This document shows, piece by piece, positions 35,759-43,772 of a stretch of DNA of 64,000 nucleotides. Position numbers and translations under genes: made by a program. The notes beneath the pieces were generated by a model. The model saw nothing but the letters and a program-made list of their open reading frames with translations, ran no database searches and was not told the origin of the DNA. Numbering within the stretch: the first letter of the stretch is position 1; each line of letters opens with the position of its first letter. Origin of the DNA: Candidatus Solibacter sp. (GTDB taxonomy: Bacteria; Acidobacteriota; Terriglobia; Bryobacterales; Bryobacteraceae); NCBI GenBank assembly GCA_013822245.1, contig PNKE01000033.1, positions 62,001-126,000 of the forward strand, given 5' to 3'.

Positions 35759-36028
35759 CTAACGCCAATGACGCCCGAAAAGGTTGACGATCTCGTCAAA
35801 CTTCTTCTCCGCCTCCGCTGGCGACGCTCCCTTGACGGCCGAGGAGACGCAGGCCTGAAGGCGGTTCTTCAACACCACCTTGCCCGTCGCCGAGAGCGCC
35901 TGCTCGACAGCCGCCAACTGTGTCAACACATCGGCGCAATCGCGGTCTTGCTCAACCATTTTTTGCAATCCCCGCACCTGGCCCTCGATCCGTTTCAGCC
36001 GCTTCAGCACCGCGTCGTTTTCGTTCAC
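35759..36028 (-). CDS. CsoR/RcnR-family regulator with CstR-like cysteine pair
   Basis: An 89-residue all-helical repressor of the DUF156 family. I chose the GTG at 36028, preceded by GGAGGAG at a seven-base gap; longer frames run into a tandem repeat. Family features are LKRLKRIEGQVRGLQKMVEQ (residues 8-27, N-terminal helix) and two Cys at 31 and 60, 29 apart. Copper-sensing CsoR proteins also need a His four residues before the second Cys. Here that residue is Arg56 (KNRLQAC). A Cys pair without the His is the pattern of the persulfide sensor CstR. It ends a copZ-copA-csoR transcript, and that context argues for metal sensing. Confidence 0.85.
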   Translation of the reverse strand: MNENDAVLKRLKRIEGQVRGLQKMVEQDRDCADVLTQLAAVEQALSATGKVVLKNRLQACVSSAVKGASPAEAEKKFDEIVNLFGRHWR

Positions 36029-36093
36029 CGTAGTTCTCCTCCGCGCCAGCGCTCCTGATCCTTCATGGCGCGCCAGCGCTCCCAATCCTTCAT
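36025..36093 (-). CDS. Possible 22-residue micro-ORF coupled to the csoR-like gene
   Basis: ATG at 36093 reads two copies of the tandem repeat as MKDWERWRA and MKDQERWRG, then GELR and a TGA that overlaps the csoR-like GTG (GTGA). The GGAGGAG before csoR lies inside it. The copA stop also overlaps an ATG at the first repeat copy, but that copy stops after three codons. A coupling role is possible, and chance from the repeat is equally so. Confidence 0.3.
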   Translation of the reverse strand: MKDWERWRAMKDQERWRGGELR

Positions 36094-36124
36094 GGCGCGC
36101 CAGCGCTCCTAATCCTTCATGGCG
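36044..36124. repeat. Three tandem copies of a 27-bp repeat
   Basis: Units at 36044-36070, 36071-36097 and 36098-36124 have the form CGCCAGCGCTCC, two variable bases, ATCCTTCATGGCG, and differ only around the CTGA/CCAA/CTAA position. Shorter CGCCAGCG pieces continue to about 36145 inside the copA tail. The array spans the copA stop and the csoR leader. On the minus strand each unit supplies an ATG. Confidence 0.9.
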
Positions 36125-38462
36125 CGCCAGCGCGCCAGCGCGCCAGGCGCAGGCTATTTGCCACCACGCTTACCGAACTGAACGCCATCGCCAGGCTCGC
36201 CAGCACCGGGCTGAGCAGAATCCCGTAGGCAGGATACAGCGCCCCGGCGGCTACCGGAATCGCCACCACGTTATAGGCCAGCGCCCAGAACAGGTTCCGC
36301 CGCATGGTCGTCATGGTTGCCCGCGACAGCAAAATCGCCGCCGCGGCGAGGCGCGGATCGGCCCGCATCAACGTCACGCCCGACGCCGCCATGGCTACGT
36401 CCGAACCCGTGCACAGCGCAATCCCGGCATCGGCGGCCGCCAGGGCCGGCGCGTCATTGACGCCGTCGCCCACCATCGCCACCCGCCGCCCCTCGGCCTG
36501 CAACTGCCGCAGATACTCCAACTTGCCCTCTGGCAGCACCCCTGCTTTGACATCCTCGATGCCCGCCTCGCGCGCAATCGCTTCGGCCGCCTGCTGCTGG
36601 TCGCCCGTCAGCAGCGCAACCCGCAACCCCATCGCCTTCAGCCCTGCAACCACGTCGACCGCTTCCGGACGCAGCGTATCGGCGATATCCACCCACCCCA
36701 CAGCCTCGCCGCCGATCGCCACCGCGATCCTCGACGCACCGCCCTCCGGCGACGAACCCTCAGGCAGAGCGATGCCCCGGCTTTCCAGCAGCCCGGGCTT
36801 TCCGGCGAGGACGGATTGGCCGTCCACCGTGCCCTCGACGCCCATGCCGGCGAGCGCGCGGAACCCTTCGACGGGGCGGGTTTCGAAGCCCTGTGCCCGG
36901 GCGTATTCGGCGACGGCGTGTGCCGCGGGGTGCTCGGACATCGCTTCCACCGACGCCAGCGCCCGCCAAGCCTCGGCCGTCAGCCCGCGGGAAGCCACGA
37001 CGGCGGGTTTGCCCGCGGTTAGGGTCCCGGTCTTGTCAAAGACCACCGTGTCCACTGTGCTGAGGGTCTCCAGCGACTCGCCGCCGCGGAACAGAATGCC
37101 CTCGCGCGCGCCACGGCCCGTGGCCACCATCATCGCCGCGGGAACGGCCAAACCCATGGCGCAGGGGCAGGCGATGATCAAAACGGCCACGGCGGCGGCC
37201 AGTCCGCGCGCCGGCGGCGCCCCGGAGATCAGCCACACGGCGAACGTCAACAGGGCGATGGCCACGACCACCGGGACGAAAATCGAGCTGATGCGGTCGG
37301 CCAACCGCTGGACCGGCGGTTTCCCGCCCTGCGCTTCACGTAACAGCCGGACAATCTGCTCAAGCATCGTCTCGGTCCCGATCGCGACAACCCGGTAGCG
37401 CAGCACGCCATAGGTGTTCAGCGTCCCGCCGGCCACGCGGTCGCCCGGGGCCTTGTCCACGGGAACCGGTTCGCCGGTCAGCATCGACTCGTCGACGCTT
37501 GATTCGCCGCTGGTGACGACGCCGTCGGCGGCGATCCGCTCGCCCGGCCGCGCGGCCACGGTATCGCCCCGCCGCAGCGCGTCAAGTTCGATCACCTGTT
37601 CCTGGCCGCCGCGCTCCACCCTGGCGGTCTTTGGCTGCAAATGCGCCAGGGCGTTTAAGGCGGCGGCGGTCCGGCGTCGCGCCCGCGCTTCCATCGTGTT
37701 GCCGGCCAGCACAAGGGCGATGATGAAGACGACCGCTTCGAAGTAGACCTCCGCCTGGACGCCGCGCGATTCAAGCAGCCCCGGCGCCGCCGTGGCGGCC
37801 GTCGAATACAGGAAAGCCGCGCCCGTGCCCAGGGCGATCAGCGTGTTCATGTCCGAAGAGCCATGGCGCAGCGCCGCCCAGGCCTTCACGTAAAACCGCC
37901 GGCCCGCCCACGCCATCACGGCCAGCGTGAGCGCGAACAGCGACCATTTGAGCGCCTGCGGCGGCACGGCGTAAAGCCACGGCGCCAGCACCCGGACCGG
38001 CGCATCCATCCACATGAACATCCGGTGCAGCAGCGGGTCTATCGAGGCGTGCCCCATCAGCGGCATCGACGCCGCCATGGACGCGAAGGCCGCCACCAGG
38101 CTCAGAATGGCCTTGAGCCTGAGCGAGCGGTACTCGGCCGCCTCTGCCCGCTCCTGCATCTCCTGCTTGCCGGCAGCCGATGCGTCAGGGGCGGCGAGTT
38201 CGGCCTCATACCCCGCATCATTAATTAATGCGACCAGCGATTCCGGCGTCGCCTCCACCGGGTCGTAGACCACCGTGGCGCTGGCCGTCATCAGGTTTAC
38301 CGTTGCTGAACGTACGCCGGGCTGCGATTCGAGCGTCCGCTGGACGAAGCTCTGGCAGGCGGCGCAGGTCATGCCGCGGACAGGGAACGTGCTGCGCGCG
38401 GTCCAGTCGCGCCCGGGCGGCTCAGCCGCGGGCGGCCTGGAATCCGATCCGCTCGATGGCAT
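36117..38462 (-). CDS. copA: Heavy-metal (copper-type) P1B-ATPase
   Basis: A 781-residue metal exporter. An N-terminal HMA domain has the CxxC in [12 protein letters not shown] (about residues 30-41). Eight predicted membrane segments follow, with the CPC ion site in [13 protein letters not shown]. The phosphorylation site is [15 protein letters not shown], then [13 protein letters not shown] (HP motif), [12 protein letters not shown] and [15 protein letters not shown] together with the HP motif is the PIB-1 pattern for Cu(I)/Ag(I) export. It overlaps copZ by 41 bases. Its last codons (WRAGAP) are made from the tandem repeat. Confidence 0.95.
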   Translation of the reverse strand: MPSSGSDSRPPAAEPPGRDWTARSTFPVRGMTCAACQSFVQRTLESQPGVRSATVNLMTASATVVYDPVEATPESLVALINDAGYEAELAAPDASAAGKQEMQERAEAAEYRSLRLKAILSLVAAFASMAASMPLMGHASIDPLLHRMFMWMDAPVRVLAPWLYAVPPQALKWSLFALTLAVMAWAGRRFYVKAWAALRHGSSDMNTLIALGTGAAFLYSTAATAAPGLLESRGVQAEVYFEAVVFIIALVLAGNTMEARARRRTAAALNALAHLQPKTARVERGGQEQVIELDALRRGDTVAARPGERIAADGVVTSGESSVDESMLTGEPVPVDKAPGDRVAGGTLNTYGVLRYRVVAIGTETMLEQIVRLLREAQGGKPPVQRLADRISSIFVPVVVAIALLTFAVWLISGAPPARGLAAAVAVLIIACPCAMGLAVPAAMMVATGRGAREGILFRGGESLETLSTVDTVVFDKTGTLTAGKPAVVASRGLTAEAWRALASVEAMSEHPAAHAVAEYARAQGFETRPVEGFRALAGMGVEGTVDGQSVLAGKPGLLESRGIALPEGSSPEGGASRIAVAIGGEAVGWVDIADTLRPEAVDVVAGLKAMGLRVALLTGDQQQAAEAIAREAGIEDVKAGVLPEGKLEYLRQLQAEGRRVAMVGDGVNDAPALAAADAGIALCTGSDVAMAASGVTLMRADPRLAAAAILLSRATMTTMRRNLFWALAYNVVAIPVAAGALYPAYGILLSPVLASLAMAFSSVSVVANSLRLARWRAGAP

Positions 38463-38634
38463 CGGCGATCTCCTTTTCGCCCGCTCCCTCGCCGCTCACG
38501 CGGACTTCGGCCGAACCGACGTTGACGTTGACCACATCCACGCCGTCGAGTTTCTCGAGCGCCAGCGTCACCCGGCGCACACAGGCGCCGCAGTGCATTC
38601 CGGCGATGGCGAAGGTCAGGGTCTGTTGATCCAT
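38422..38634 (-). CDS. copZ: CopZ-like heavy-metal-associated chaperone
   Basis: A 70-residue single HMA (ferredoxin-like) domain with the metal site [11 protein letters not shown] (residues about 10-20). It carries Cu(I) or a similar soft metal to the adjacent P-type ATPase. I chose the ATG at 38634; a longer frame to 38670 would start inside the promoter. Its 3' end overlaps the copA start. It is the first gene of the metal operon. Confidence 0.9.
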   Translation of the reverse strand: MDQQTLTFAIAGMHCGACVRRVTLALEKLDGVDVVNVNVGSAEVRVSGEGAGEKEIADAIERIGFQAARG

Positions 38635-38653
38635 ATGGGGGAGTCCTGTTTTC

Positions 38654-38682
38654 AGGCTATTTACCCCCACCCCCTATGTCAA
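38654..38682 (-). promoter_or_regulatory. Promoter with G-tract operator of the copZ-copA-csoR operon
   Basis: On the minus strand a perfect TTGACA (38682-38677) precedes a 17-base spacer and a weak -10 TAGCCT (38659-38654). The spacer is ATAGGGGGTGGGGGTAAA-like: two runs of five G flanked by A/T. G-tracts with AT flanks between -35 and -10 are the usual operator of CsoR/RcnR/CstR repressors, which fits the regulator encoded at the end of the operon. Confidence 0.65.
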
Positions 38683-38758
38683 ACGGTCCGTCATCCGCCG
38701 CCCACCCGCCGAATGTTTACATGCGCGCCGTGCCTGCGGGATTACACTGGCTGTTGTC

Positions 38759-39838
38759 ATGGTCCAATCAAGCGTTCACCCCACCCGAAGGGCCTTTGCC
38801 GGTGCTCTCAGTGTCGCCGGTTTCGTCTCTGCCGCGCCCCGGAAGATGAAAATACTCATTCTTGGCGGCACAGGATTTCTGGGACCGGCGACAGTGGATG
38901 CCGCCCGGAAGCGCGGCCATGAGTTGACGCTCTTTAATCGCGGCAAGACGCGGCCCGGCCTGTTCCCGAACATCGAACAGTTGCACGGCGACCGCGACCC
39001 CGACAAAGACGGCGGCATCCAGGCCCTGGCCGGGCGCAAATGGGACGCCGTGATCGACAACTCCGGCTACTTCCCGCGCACGGTGGCGGCATCGGCCAGA
39101 CTGTTGGCGCCCAACGTCGGCCAGTACATCTTCATCTCGTCGATTTCGGCCTATGCCGACAACAGCATCGAGGGCCAGGACGAGACGGCGAAGCTCGCCA
39201 CCACGTCAGACCCGTCCGTTGAGAAGGTCACCAACGAGACCTTCGGACCGCTCAAGGTTCTCTGCGAAAAGGCCAGCCAGGAGGCGCTGCCGGGCCGCAC
39301 GGCCGTCGTCCGCCCCGGCTACATCGTCGGACCCGACGACCCGAGCGGGCGGTTCGCCTACTGGCCCGTTCGCGTCGACCGCGGCGGCGAAGTGCTGGCG
39401 CCGGGCGCGCCCGCCGATCCGATCCAGATCATCGACGTCCGCGACCTCGGCGCATGGTTGATCAGCGTGGTCGAAAACCGTGCGATGGGCGTGTTCAACA
39501 CCGCGGGTCCGATACGCAAGTGGGGCGACATCCTGGCGGCCTGCCAGAAGGCGACGCCGAACAAGAGCACTCTCACCTGGGTCCCCGGCGAGTGGATCGT
39601 CAAGCAGGCGCCTTGGGTATTCCCCATCTGGGCGCCGTATCTGGACAAATACAAAGGCTTCCACACATGGAAGAGCGACCGGGCGGTGAAGGCCGGCCTG
39701 GTGTACAGGCCGTACGCGGAGACCGCCGCCGATACCCTGAAGTGGTACAAAACACAGGGCGAGGGCGGCCGCACGCGGCTGGCCGGTCCGACAGCGGAGA
39801 AGGAAGCCGAACTGCTGGCCGCCTGGAAGAAGAAGTAG
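38759..39838 (+). CDS. Tat-targeted NAD-dependent epimerase/dehydratase family protein
   Basis: A 359-residue Rossmann-fold (extended SDR) protein. The N-terminus HPTRRAFAGALSVAGFVSAA has a twin-arginine motif and hydrophobic core, so it is probably exported folded. The NAD-binding motif ILGGTGFLGPATV starts at residue about 34, later than usual. The SDR tyrosine-containing segment is replaced or shifted; FGPLKVLCEKASQEALPG lies where YxxxK should be and has Lys residues but no Tyr, so activity is uncertain. C-terminal DIR/DLGAW parts fit atypical SDR, RNA-binding-like or isoflavone-reductase-like members. The gene reads divergently from the metal operon. Confidence 0.8.
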   Translation: MVQSSVHPTRRAFAGALSVAGFVSAAPRKMKILILGGTGFLGPATVDAARKRGHELTLFNRGKTRPGLFPNIEQLHGDRDPDKDGGIQALAGRKWDAVIDNSGYFPRTVAASARLLAPNVGQYIFISSISAYADNSIEGQDETAKLATTSDPSVEKVTNETFGPLKVLCEKASQEALPGRTAVVRPGYIVGPDDPSGRFAYWPVRVDRGGEVLAPGAPADPIQIIDVRDLGAWLISVVENRAMGVFNTAGPIRKWGDILAACQKATPNKSTLTWVPGEWIVKQAPWVFPIWAPYLDKYKGFHTWKSDRAVKAGLVYRPYAETAADTLKWYKTQGEGGRTRLAGPTAEKEAELLAAWKKK

Positions 39839-39912
39839 CCTGCGGGGTGTGGCGCGGAGCCTAGATTTCTTTACAGATCCTTCCAGATAGGGGTGTACAC
39901 TGGACCACACCT

Positions 39913-40314
39913 ATGTCGCAAGCCAACGTCGATCTGATTCGCGGTCTCTACGAGGCCTTTGCCCGCGGGGACGCGCCGGCCATCCTCGGAGCGATGGACC
40001 CCAACATCGTCTGGAACGAGGCCGAGAACTTCCCTTATTCCGACCGCAACCCCTATGTCGGCCCGATGGCCGTGGCCGAAGGCGTATTCGGACGCATCGG
40101 CACGGAATGGGACCAGTTCCAGGCGGTTCCCGACGAGATCCTCGACGCCGGCGACACGGTGGTCGCGCTGGGCAGGTACAGCGGAACCTACAAGGCGACG
40201 GGCAAGAAGATGAACGCCCAGTTCGCCCATGTCTGGCGGGTGAGCGGCGGCAAGGTCACAGCCTTCCAGCAATACACCGACACGGCTCAGGCCGTGGCCG
40301 CGACCCAGGGCTGA
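39913..40314 (+). CDS. SnoaL-like/NTF2-fold protein (ketosteroid isomerase-related)
   Basis: A 133-residue NTF2-like protein. It opens with VDLIRGLYEAFARGDAPAILGAMDPNIVW, an N-terminal helix pair typical of SnoaL-like domains. Then come acid and aromatic residues lining a pocket (FPYSDRNPYVG), and a strand set ending FAHVWRVSGGKVTAFQQYTDTAQ. Members act as small isomerases, cyclases or unknown ligand binders; the reaction here is not determinable. It is the last plus-strand gene before a convergent PEP-CTERM gene. Confidence 0.87.
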   Translation: MSQANVDLIRGLYEAFARGDAPAILGAMDPNIVWNEAENFPYSDRNPYVGPMAVAEGVFGRIGTEWDQFQAVPDEILDAGDTVVALGRYSGTYKATGKKMNAQFAHVWRVSGGKVTAFQQYTDTAQAVAATQG

Positions 40315-40547
40315 CGCAGGCCTCCGCCAACCGGCCACCGCCAGGCGAGGAAGAACTCGCCGGGGAGAAAGAGCGTCCCAAGGATCTGCGGTTAACGGCC
40401 GGCGCGGGGCCTTCAAGCCGGACCAGCCCCGAAAAGACAGCCGCCCAAAGGAACTCCCCGAGGGCGGCGGTTATGGGAATCAGGACAATAGAGCCGGCGC
40501 CGGGGATGCGGTGGCGCGTCCGGGCCAGACTGACGGAGCGCGGAGGG

Positions 40548-41153
40548 TCAGGCGTCTGATTTCCGGGCCCGAGCAATCATGGCCGTCCGGCGGCGCAGGA
40601 GCAAAAGGCCGAGGCCGCCGATCACGCTGAGGAGCGTCGCCGGTTCGGGCACCTGGGAGATGTCGCCGCGGATCTCTCCGCCTGGGTAAGCGGCGGTATG
40701 GATGTTGAAGTAGGCCCGCCCCTGGTTGGAATCCATGGCCGCCAGCAGCGCCGCCAGGGCGCCCGGCACCGTGCCGCCGTTGGCGGTGACGAACGCAGCC
40801 CGGAAGGGATTAACCAAGTCCAGATCCCATGAATTGGAGAAAGCGCCCGAGGCGGGTTGCGGACTGGCGGCGAGCCAGAGGTCGATTGCGATACCGACGT
40901 TGCCTGGCGGGCTGGCCACGCAGCAGTGGATGTGAGACTGAACGGCGGATCCTGTCAGGCCCTGCCAGTTCACGGAGGCAGACAGGACGTTGGTCGAGCC
41001 GTCAAACTGGACCCATCCGTAACCTGTTGCGGTTGAAACGTTTGGCGGCAGCTCCTGGCTGCCCGTCAGGGCGGCTGACCAGGTGAGGGTCGCGGCGCTG
41101 CCCGGCGCGGACAGAGCCGCGCAAATCATTAGCGTTTTGATGAAAGTATGCAT
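40548..41153 (-). CDS. CHRD-domain protein with PEP-CTERM anchor
   Basis: A 201-residue secreted protein. It has a signal peptide (MICAALSAPGSAA, cleavage near residue 21). A CHRD domain follows (about residues 22-165) with LTGSQELPPNVS, the SHIHCCVASPPGN segment and YFNIHTAAYPGGEIRGDI. The C-terminus is a PEP-CTERM sorting signal: VPEPATLLSVIGGLGLLLLRRR. An exosortase would remove it and anchor or release the protein. No exosortase is in the window. Two adjacent Cys in the HIHCC block are unusual for CHRD. Confidence 0.92.
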   Translation of the reverse strand: MHTFIKTLMICAALSAPGSAATLTWSAALTGSQELPPNVSTATGYGWVQFDGSTNVLSASVNWQGLTGSAVQSHIHCCVASPPGNVGIAIDLWLAASPQPASGAFSNSWDLDLVNPFRAAFVTANGGTVPGALAALLAAMDSNQGRAYFNIHTAAYPGGEIRGDISQVPEPATLLSVIGGLGLLLLRRRTAMIARARKSDA

Positions 41154-41174
41154 CCTTAGCTCCCAGGTGCAAGA

Positions 41175-41202
41175 AGTGTAACACGAACGCCAGGATTTAC
41201 AA
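41175..41202 (-). promoter_or_regulatory. Candidate sigma-70-like promoter of the CHRD gene
   Basis: On the minus strand TTGTAA (41202-41197), 16 bases, then TACACT (41180-41175). Each box matches the consensus in four of six places. It lies 22 bases upstream of the start codon, and GGGAG and AAGG lie between. Confidence 0.4.
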
Positions 41203-42174
41203 CCAGAAAATCAAGTATAGGCAACAACCGGGCTGGACAATGGCGCGAGGTGTTTACTGACGCCCGTCTGACTCGCCCAAAAAACGCGACCAAACGAACT
41301 ATCCTTAGAATAAGTCCTTATTTATCATATATTTACGAACGTATCTGAAGAATGAGCGGGACCGGGTCTGGGGTACGGGGCATGGCCCGTCAGGGCGAGG
41401 GAGGGGCCGGATCACCCAAGATCACCCAAGCCAGGCCACCCAATCGGTGGATGGCTTGGGTGGTCTGCGTAAGAGTGAGGCCGTGGGCTGGCGGGAGCAG
41501 GGCGCCCGGCTGTCAGATGACCAATCGTGCGAGGAGGCGTCCTGGCCCCCATTGGGAAACAGAGCGAGGAGGAACAGGCGGTGCCGCAGGCGCGGCGACG
41601 GTGAGTTCAGGCGGCTCAGGTCGTGGATACGATCCGGAGCCAGGCGGGACAGCAGGCAGGCAACGCAGGCGACTGGCCCTTATCGAGGATGAGATGAGCG
41701 CAGCCGGCCAGCAGGTAAAGGTCAGCCGGTGCGTCGACGCCATTGGCCTTGCTCTCGGTGTGGCGGATGTGCACGCCGACAACCGGCCGGCCCGGCGAGG
41801 TGGCGCGGACCGCCGGCAGGCGTTCCATGGTCGAGGGGTGGAGTTGAAGGCTCTCCTTCATCAGGCGGAAGGGATGGCGCCGCCGTCCAATCCGTGGAAC
41901 TCGCTGAATGCGCCGTGGAAGTGCCGGCGTTGGTGTCCAGGTGGGGTCTGTGAAGCCCGTCCTGGGGGCGGGTAGCCACGAGAAATCGTGGTATCCACAT
42001 ATCTTGTCGATCCAGTCTGGGTTACCGTACAACTGTAATGGCGAGAAAAAGTTGACCGAGGCTGACCGGTGTCTCCCTTTCTCCCAGCCAGAGCCTCCAT
42101 TCGCCACCGGAACTGAGGCTCCGGGACCTCGCGATTGATCCCACTACTCGGCGTCGAGCGGCTACAATCGCTGT
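41203..42174. other. Long gene-poor region, about 970 bases
   Basis: No convincing gene. The first 140 bases are clearly AT-richer than the rest of the window (41,280-41,345 has TTATTTATCATATATTTACG). A strong hairpin lies at 41423-41462. On the minus strand an open frame at 41616-42107 (163 codons) contains VVGVHIRHTES, similar to the VHIRRTD block of fucosyltransferases, followed by PADLYLLAG, but no other family motif; it may be a decayed remnant. An overlapping plus-strand frame at 41352-41975 is Arg/Gly-rich and not protein-like. Confidence 0.6.
41423..41462. repeat. Strong imperfect palindrome (hairpin)
   Basis: CACCCAAGCCA (41423-41433) pairs exactly with TGGCTTGGGTG (41452-41462). 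Inside, CCACC (41436-41440) pairs with GGTGG (41446-41450) around CAATC, so 16 base pairs form with one small bulge. A direct repeat ATCACCCAAG occurs at 41411 and 41421. No T-run follows on either strand, so it is not a standard terminator. It resembles a REP-type or transposon-end palindrome. Confidence 0.75.
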
Positions 42175-43074
42175 GTGCGTTACCGCAGACTAGGCAGCAC
42201 GAATCTGGAAGTCTCCGTTGCCGGCATCGGCACGTGGCAACTCGGCGGCGAATGGGATCACGACTTCACCCAGGCCGAGGCCGACGCGATTCTCGACGAA
42301 GCCGAAGCGTGGGGGATCAACCTGATCGACACGGCCGAGTGCTACGGCGACCATCTGTCGGAGCGCCTCATCGGCGACTATCTGGCACGGCGCGACCGGT
42401 CGCGCTGGATCGTGGGCACGAAGTTCGGCCACCGCTTTCATTCCTTCATGGACCGCACCGACGATTTCTCGGTTGACGGCGTGCGGCTTCAACTGGAAGC
42501 CTCACTGCGGGCCTTGCGTGTGGATGCAATCGACATCTACCAGTTTCATTCGGGTCCCGACGAACTGTTCCGCAACGAGGAACTCTGGCTCATGCTTGAC
42601 GAGCAGAAGCGCGCCGGCAAGATAGGCCACCTCGGCATCTCCATCCCCGGCAAGGGCAGTGAGATGCAGGCGAGGGAGGCGCGCGCGGCGGGCGCCGAAG
42701 TATTGCAGGTGATCTACAACCGTCTCGATCGCCGCCCCGAACAGATGTACTTCCCGTATGCGCTCAGCGACGGTCTGGGCGTGCTGGCGCGGGTGCCGCT
42801 GGCCAGCGGGCTGTTGACGGGCAAATACGCGCCCGGCGCGGAGTTCGCGAAGTCGGATTTCCGTTCGACGATCGAAGCGGCGAAGCGCGAGCGAGATATC
42901 GCCGAGGCGCGGCGCATCCGGGAAACGGAGGTCCCCGCGGGTGAGCCGATGGCCCAGTGGGCTTTGCGGTGGTGCCTGAAAAACCCGGCGGTGACGGCGG
43001 TGATTCCGGGCTGCAAGAGTCCGGAGCAGGTGCGTTTCAACGCCGCCGCGGTGAACGAGACGGCAGGAGGTTGA
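42175..43074 (+). CDS. Aldo/keto reductase
   Basis: A 299-residue (alpha/beta)8-barrel oxidoreductase. The catalytic tetrad is visible: Asp and Tyr in DTAECYGDHLSERLIG, Lys in WIVGTKFGH and His in IYQFHSGPD. The C-terminal cofactor-binding block VTAVIPGCKSPEQVRFN is present. NADPH is usual for the family; the substrate is a sugar or aldehyde of unknown identity. Start is GTG at 42175. The broken DapA-family gene follows directly and probably shared the transcript. Confidence 0.92.
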   Translation: MRYRRLGSTNLEVSVAGIGTWQLGGEWDHDFTQAEADAILDEAEAWGINLIDTAECYGDHLSERLIGDYLARRDRSRWIVGTKFGHRFHSFMDRTDDFSVDGVRLQLEASLRALRVDAIDIYQFHSGPDELFRNEELWLMLDEQKRAGKIGHLGISIPGKGSEMQAREARAAGAEVLQVIYNRLDRRPEQMYFPYALSDGLGVLARVPLASGLLTGKYAPGAEFAKSDFRSTIEAAKRERDIAEARRIRETEVPAGEPMAQWALRWCLKNPAVTAVIPGCKSPEQVRFNAAAVNETAGG

Positions 43075-43096
43075 AGCGGACGCGCCCAGGGGGATC

Positions 43097-43730
43097 ATGC
43101 CCGCGCTGGTGACCCCGTTCGACGAATCCGGCGCATTCGATGAAGCGGCGTTTGAACGGCTGATGGAGCGCGTGTACGGGGCCGGAATCGACGGCGTGTA
43201 TGTGTGCTGATCCACGGGCGAGGGACTGCTCCAGAGCGTCGAACATCGCAAGCGGGTGGCCGAGGCGGCTGTGCGGCTGTCGCCGCGCGGGGTCTGTTCG
43301 TTCGAAGAGATCCGGGCTTACTATGACGCGCTGGCCGCCAGCGCCGGATCTGCCGTTCCTGGTCTACTCCTTCCCCGTCGCGGCTCCGGCGATCGCGGGC
43401 GGGCCGCAGGCGATCGAGCTTTGCGGCCTGAAGAATGTGATCGGGCTGAAGTTCACAGCCCACGGCTTCTACAAGCTCTCGCTGATCCGCAACACGGGCG
43501 CGGATGTGATCAACGGCTACGACGAAGTGCTGGCCGTGCAGGCGCGCGTCAATGAGTTGATCGAGTTCACCATCCGCTACGCGTACTTCCAGGGGGTAAA
43601 AACACTTTTGCGGTGGAATGGCATTGACTGCGGACAGCGCGTTGAACCCCGCCGCCGGCTCACCGATGCCGAGCAGCAGGGCCTGCGCGAAGCGTTGCTG
43701 GCCTCGCCGTTCGCTTATCTGGCAGGCTGA
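43097..43730 (+). pseudogene. Broken dihydrodipicolinate synthase/N-acetylneuraminate lyase family gene
   Basis: The start MPALVTPFDESGAFDEAAF and CGSTGEGLLQ-type active-site loop are recognisable, but the loop reads VYVC, stop (TGA at 43208-43210), STGEG, where a Gly codon is expected. After RLSPRG the text jumps to VCSFEEIRAYYDAL, so about 50 residues are missing. Near 43350 the frame moves to a second one (DLPFLVYSFPV, then IGLKFTAHGFYKL with the Schiff-base Lys). Another stretch after INGYDEVLA is missing before RVNELIEF. A nonsense codon, a frameshift and at least two deletions make a working lyase impossible. Confidence 0.88.
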
Positions 43731-43772
43731 GCGGCAAGCGATGCGCCAGGGTTGCCGGCGCGCCGGACGTGT

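Noticed and set aside
36044-36124. Tandem repeats considered as a CRISPR array
   Set aside because: Units are contiguous, with no spacers, and no cas genes are near.
40440-40468. GCCGCCC/GGGCGGC inverted repeat as a terminator between convergent genes
   Set aside because: Only seven base pairs with a 15-base loop and no T-run.
41352-41975. A 207-codon plus-strand frame
   Set aside because: Very Arg/Gly-rich, crosses the palindrome and has no domain; taken as chance.
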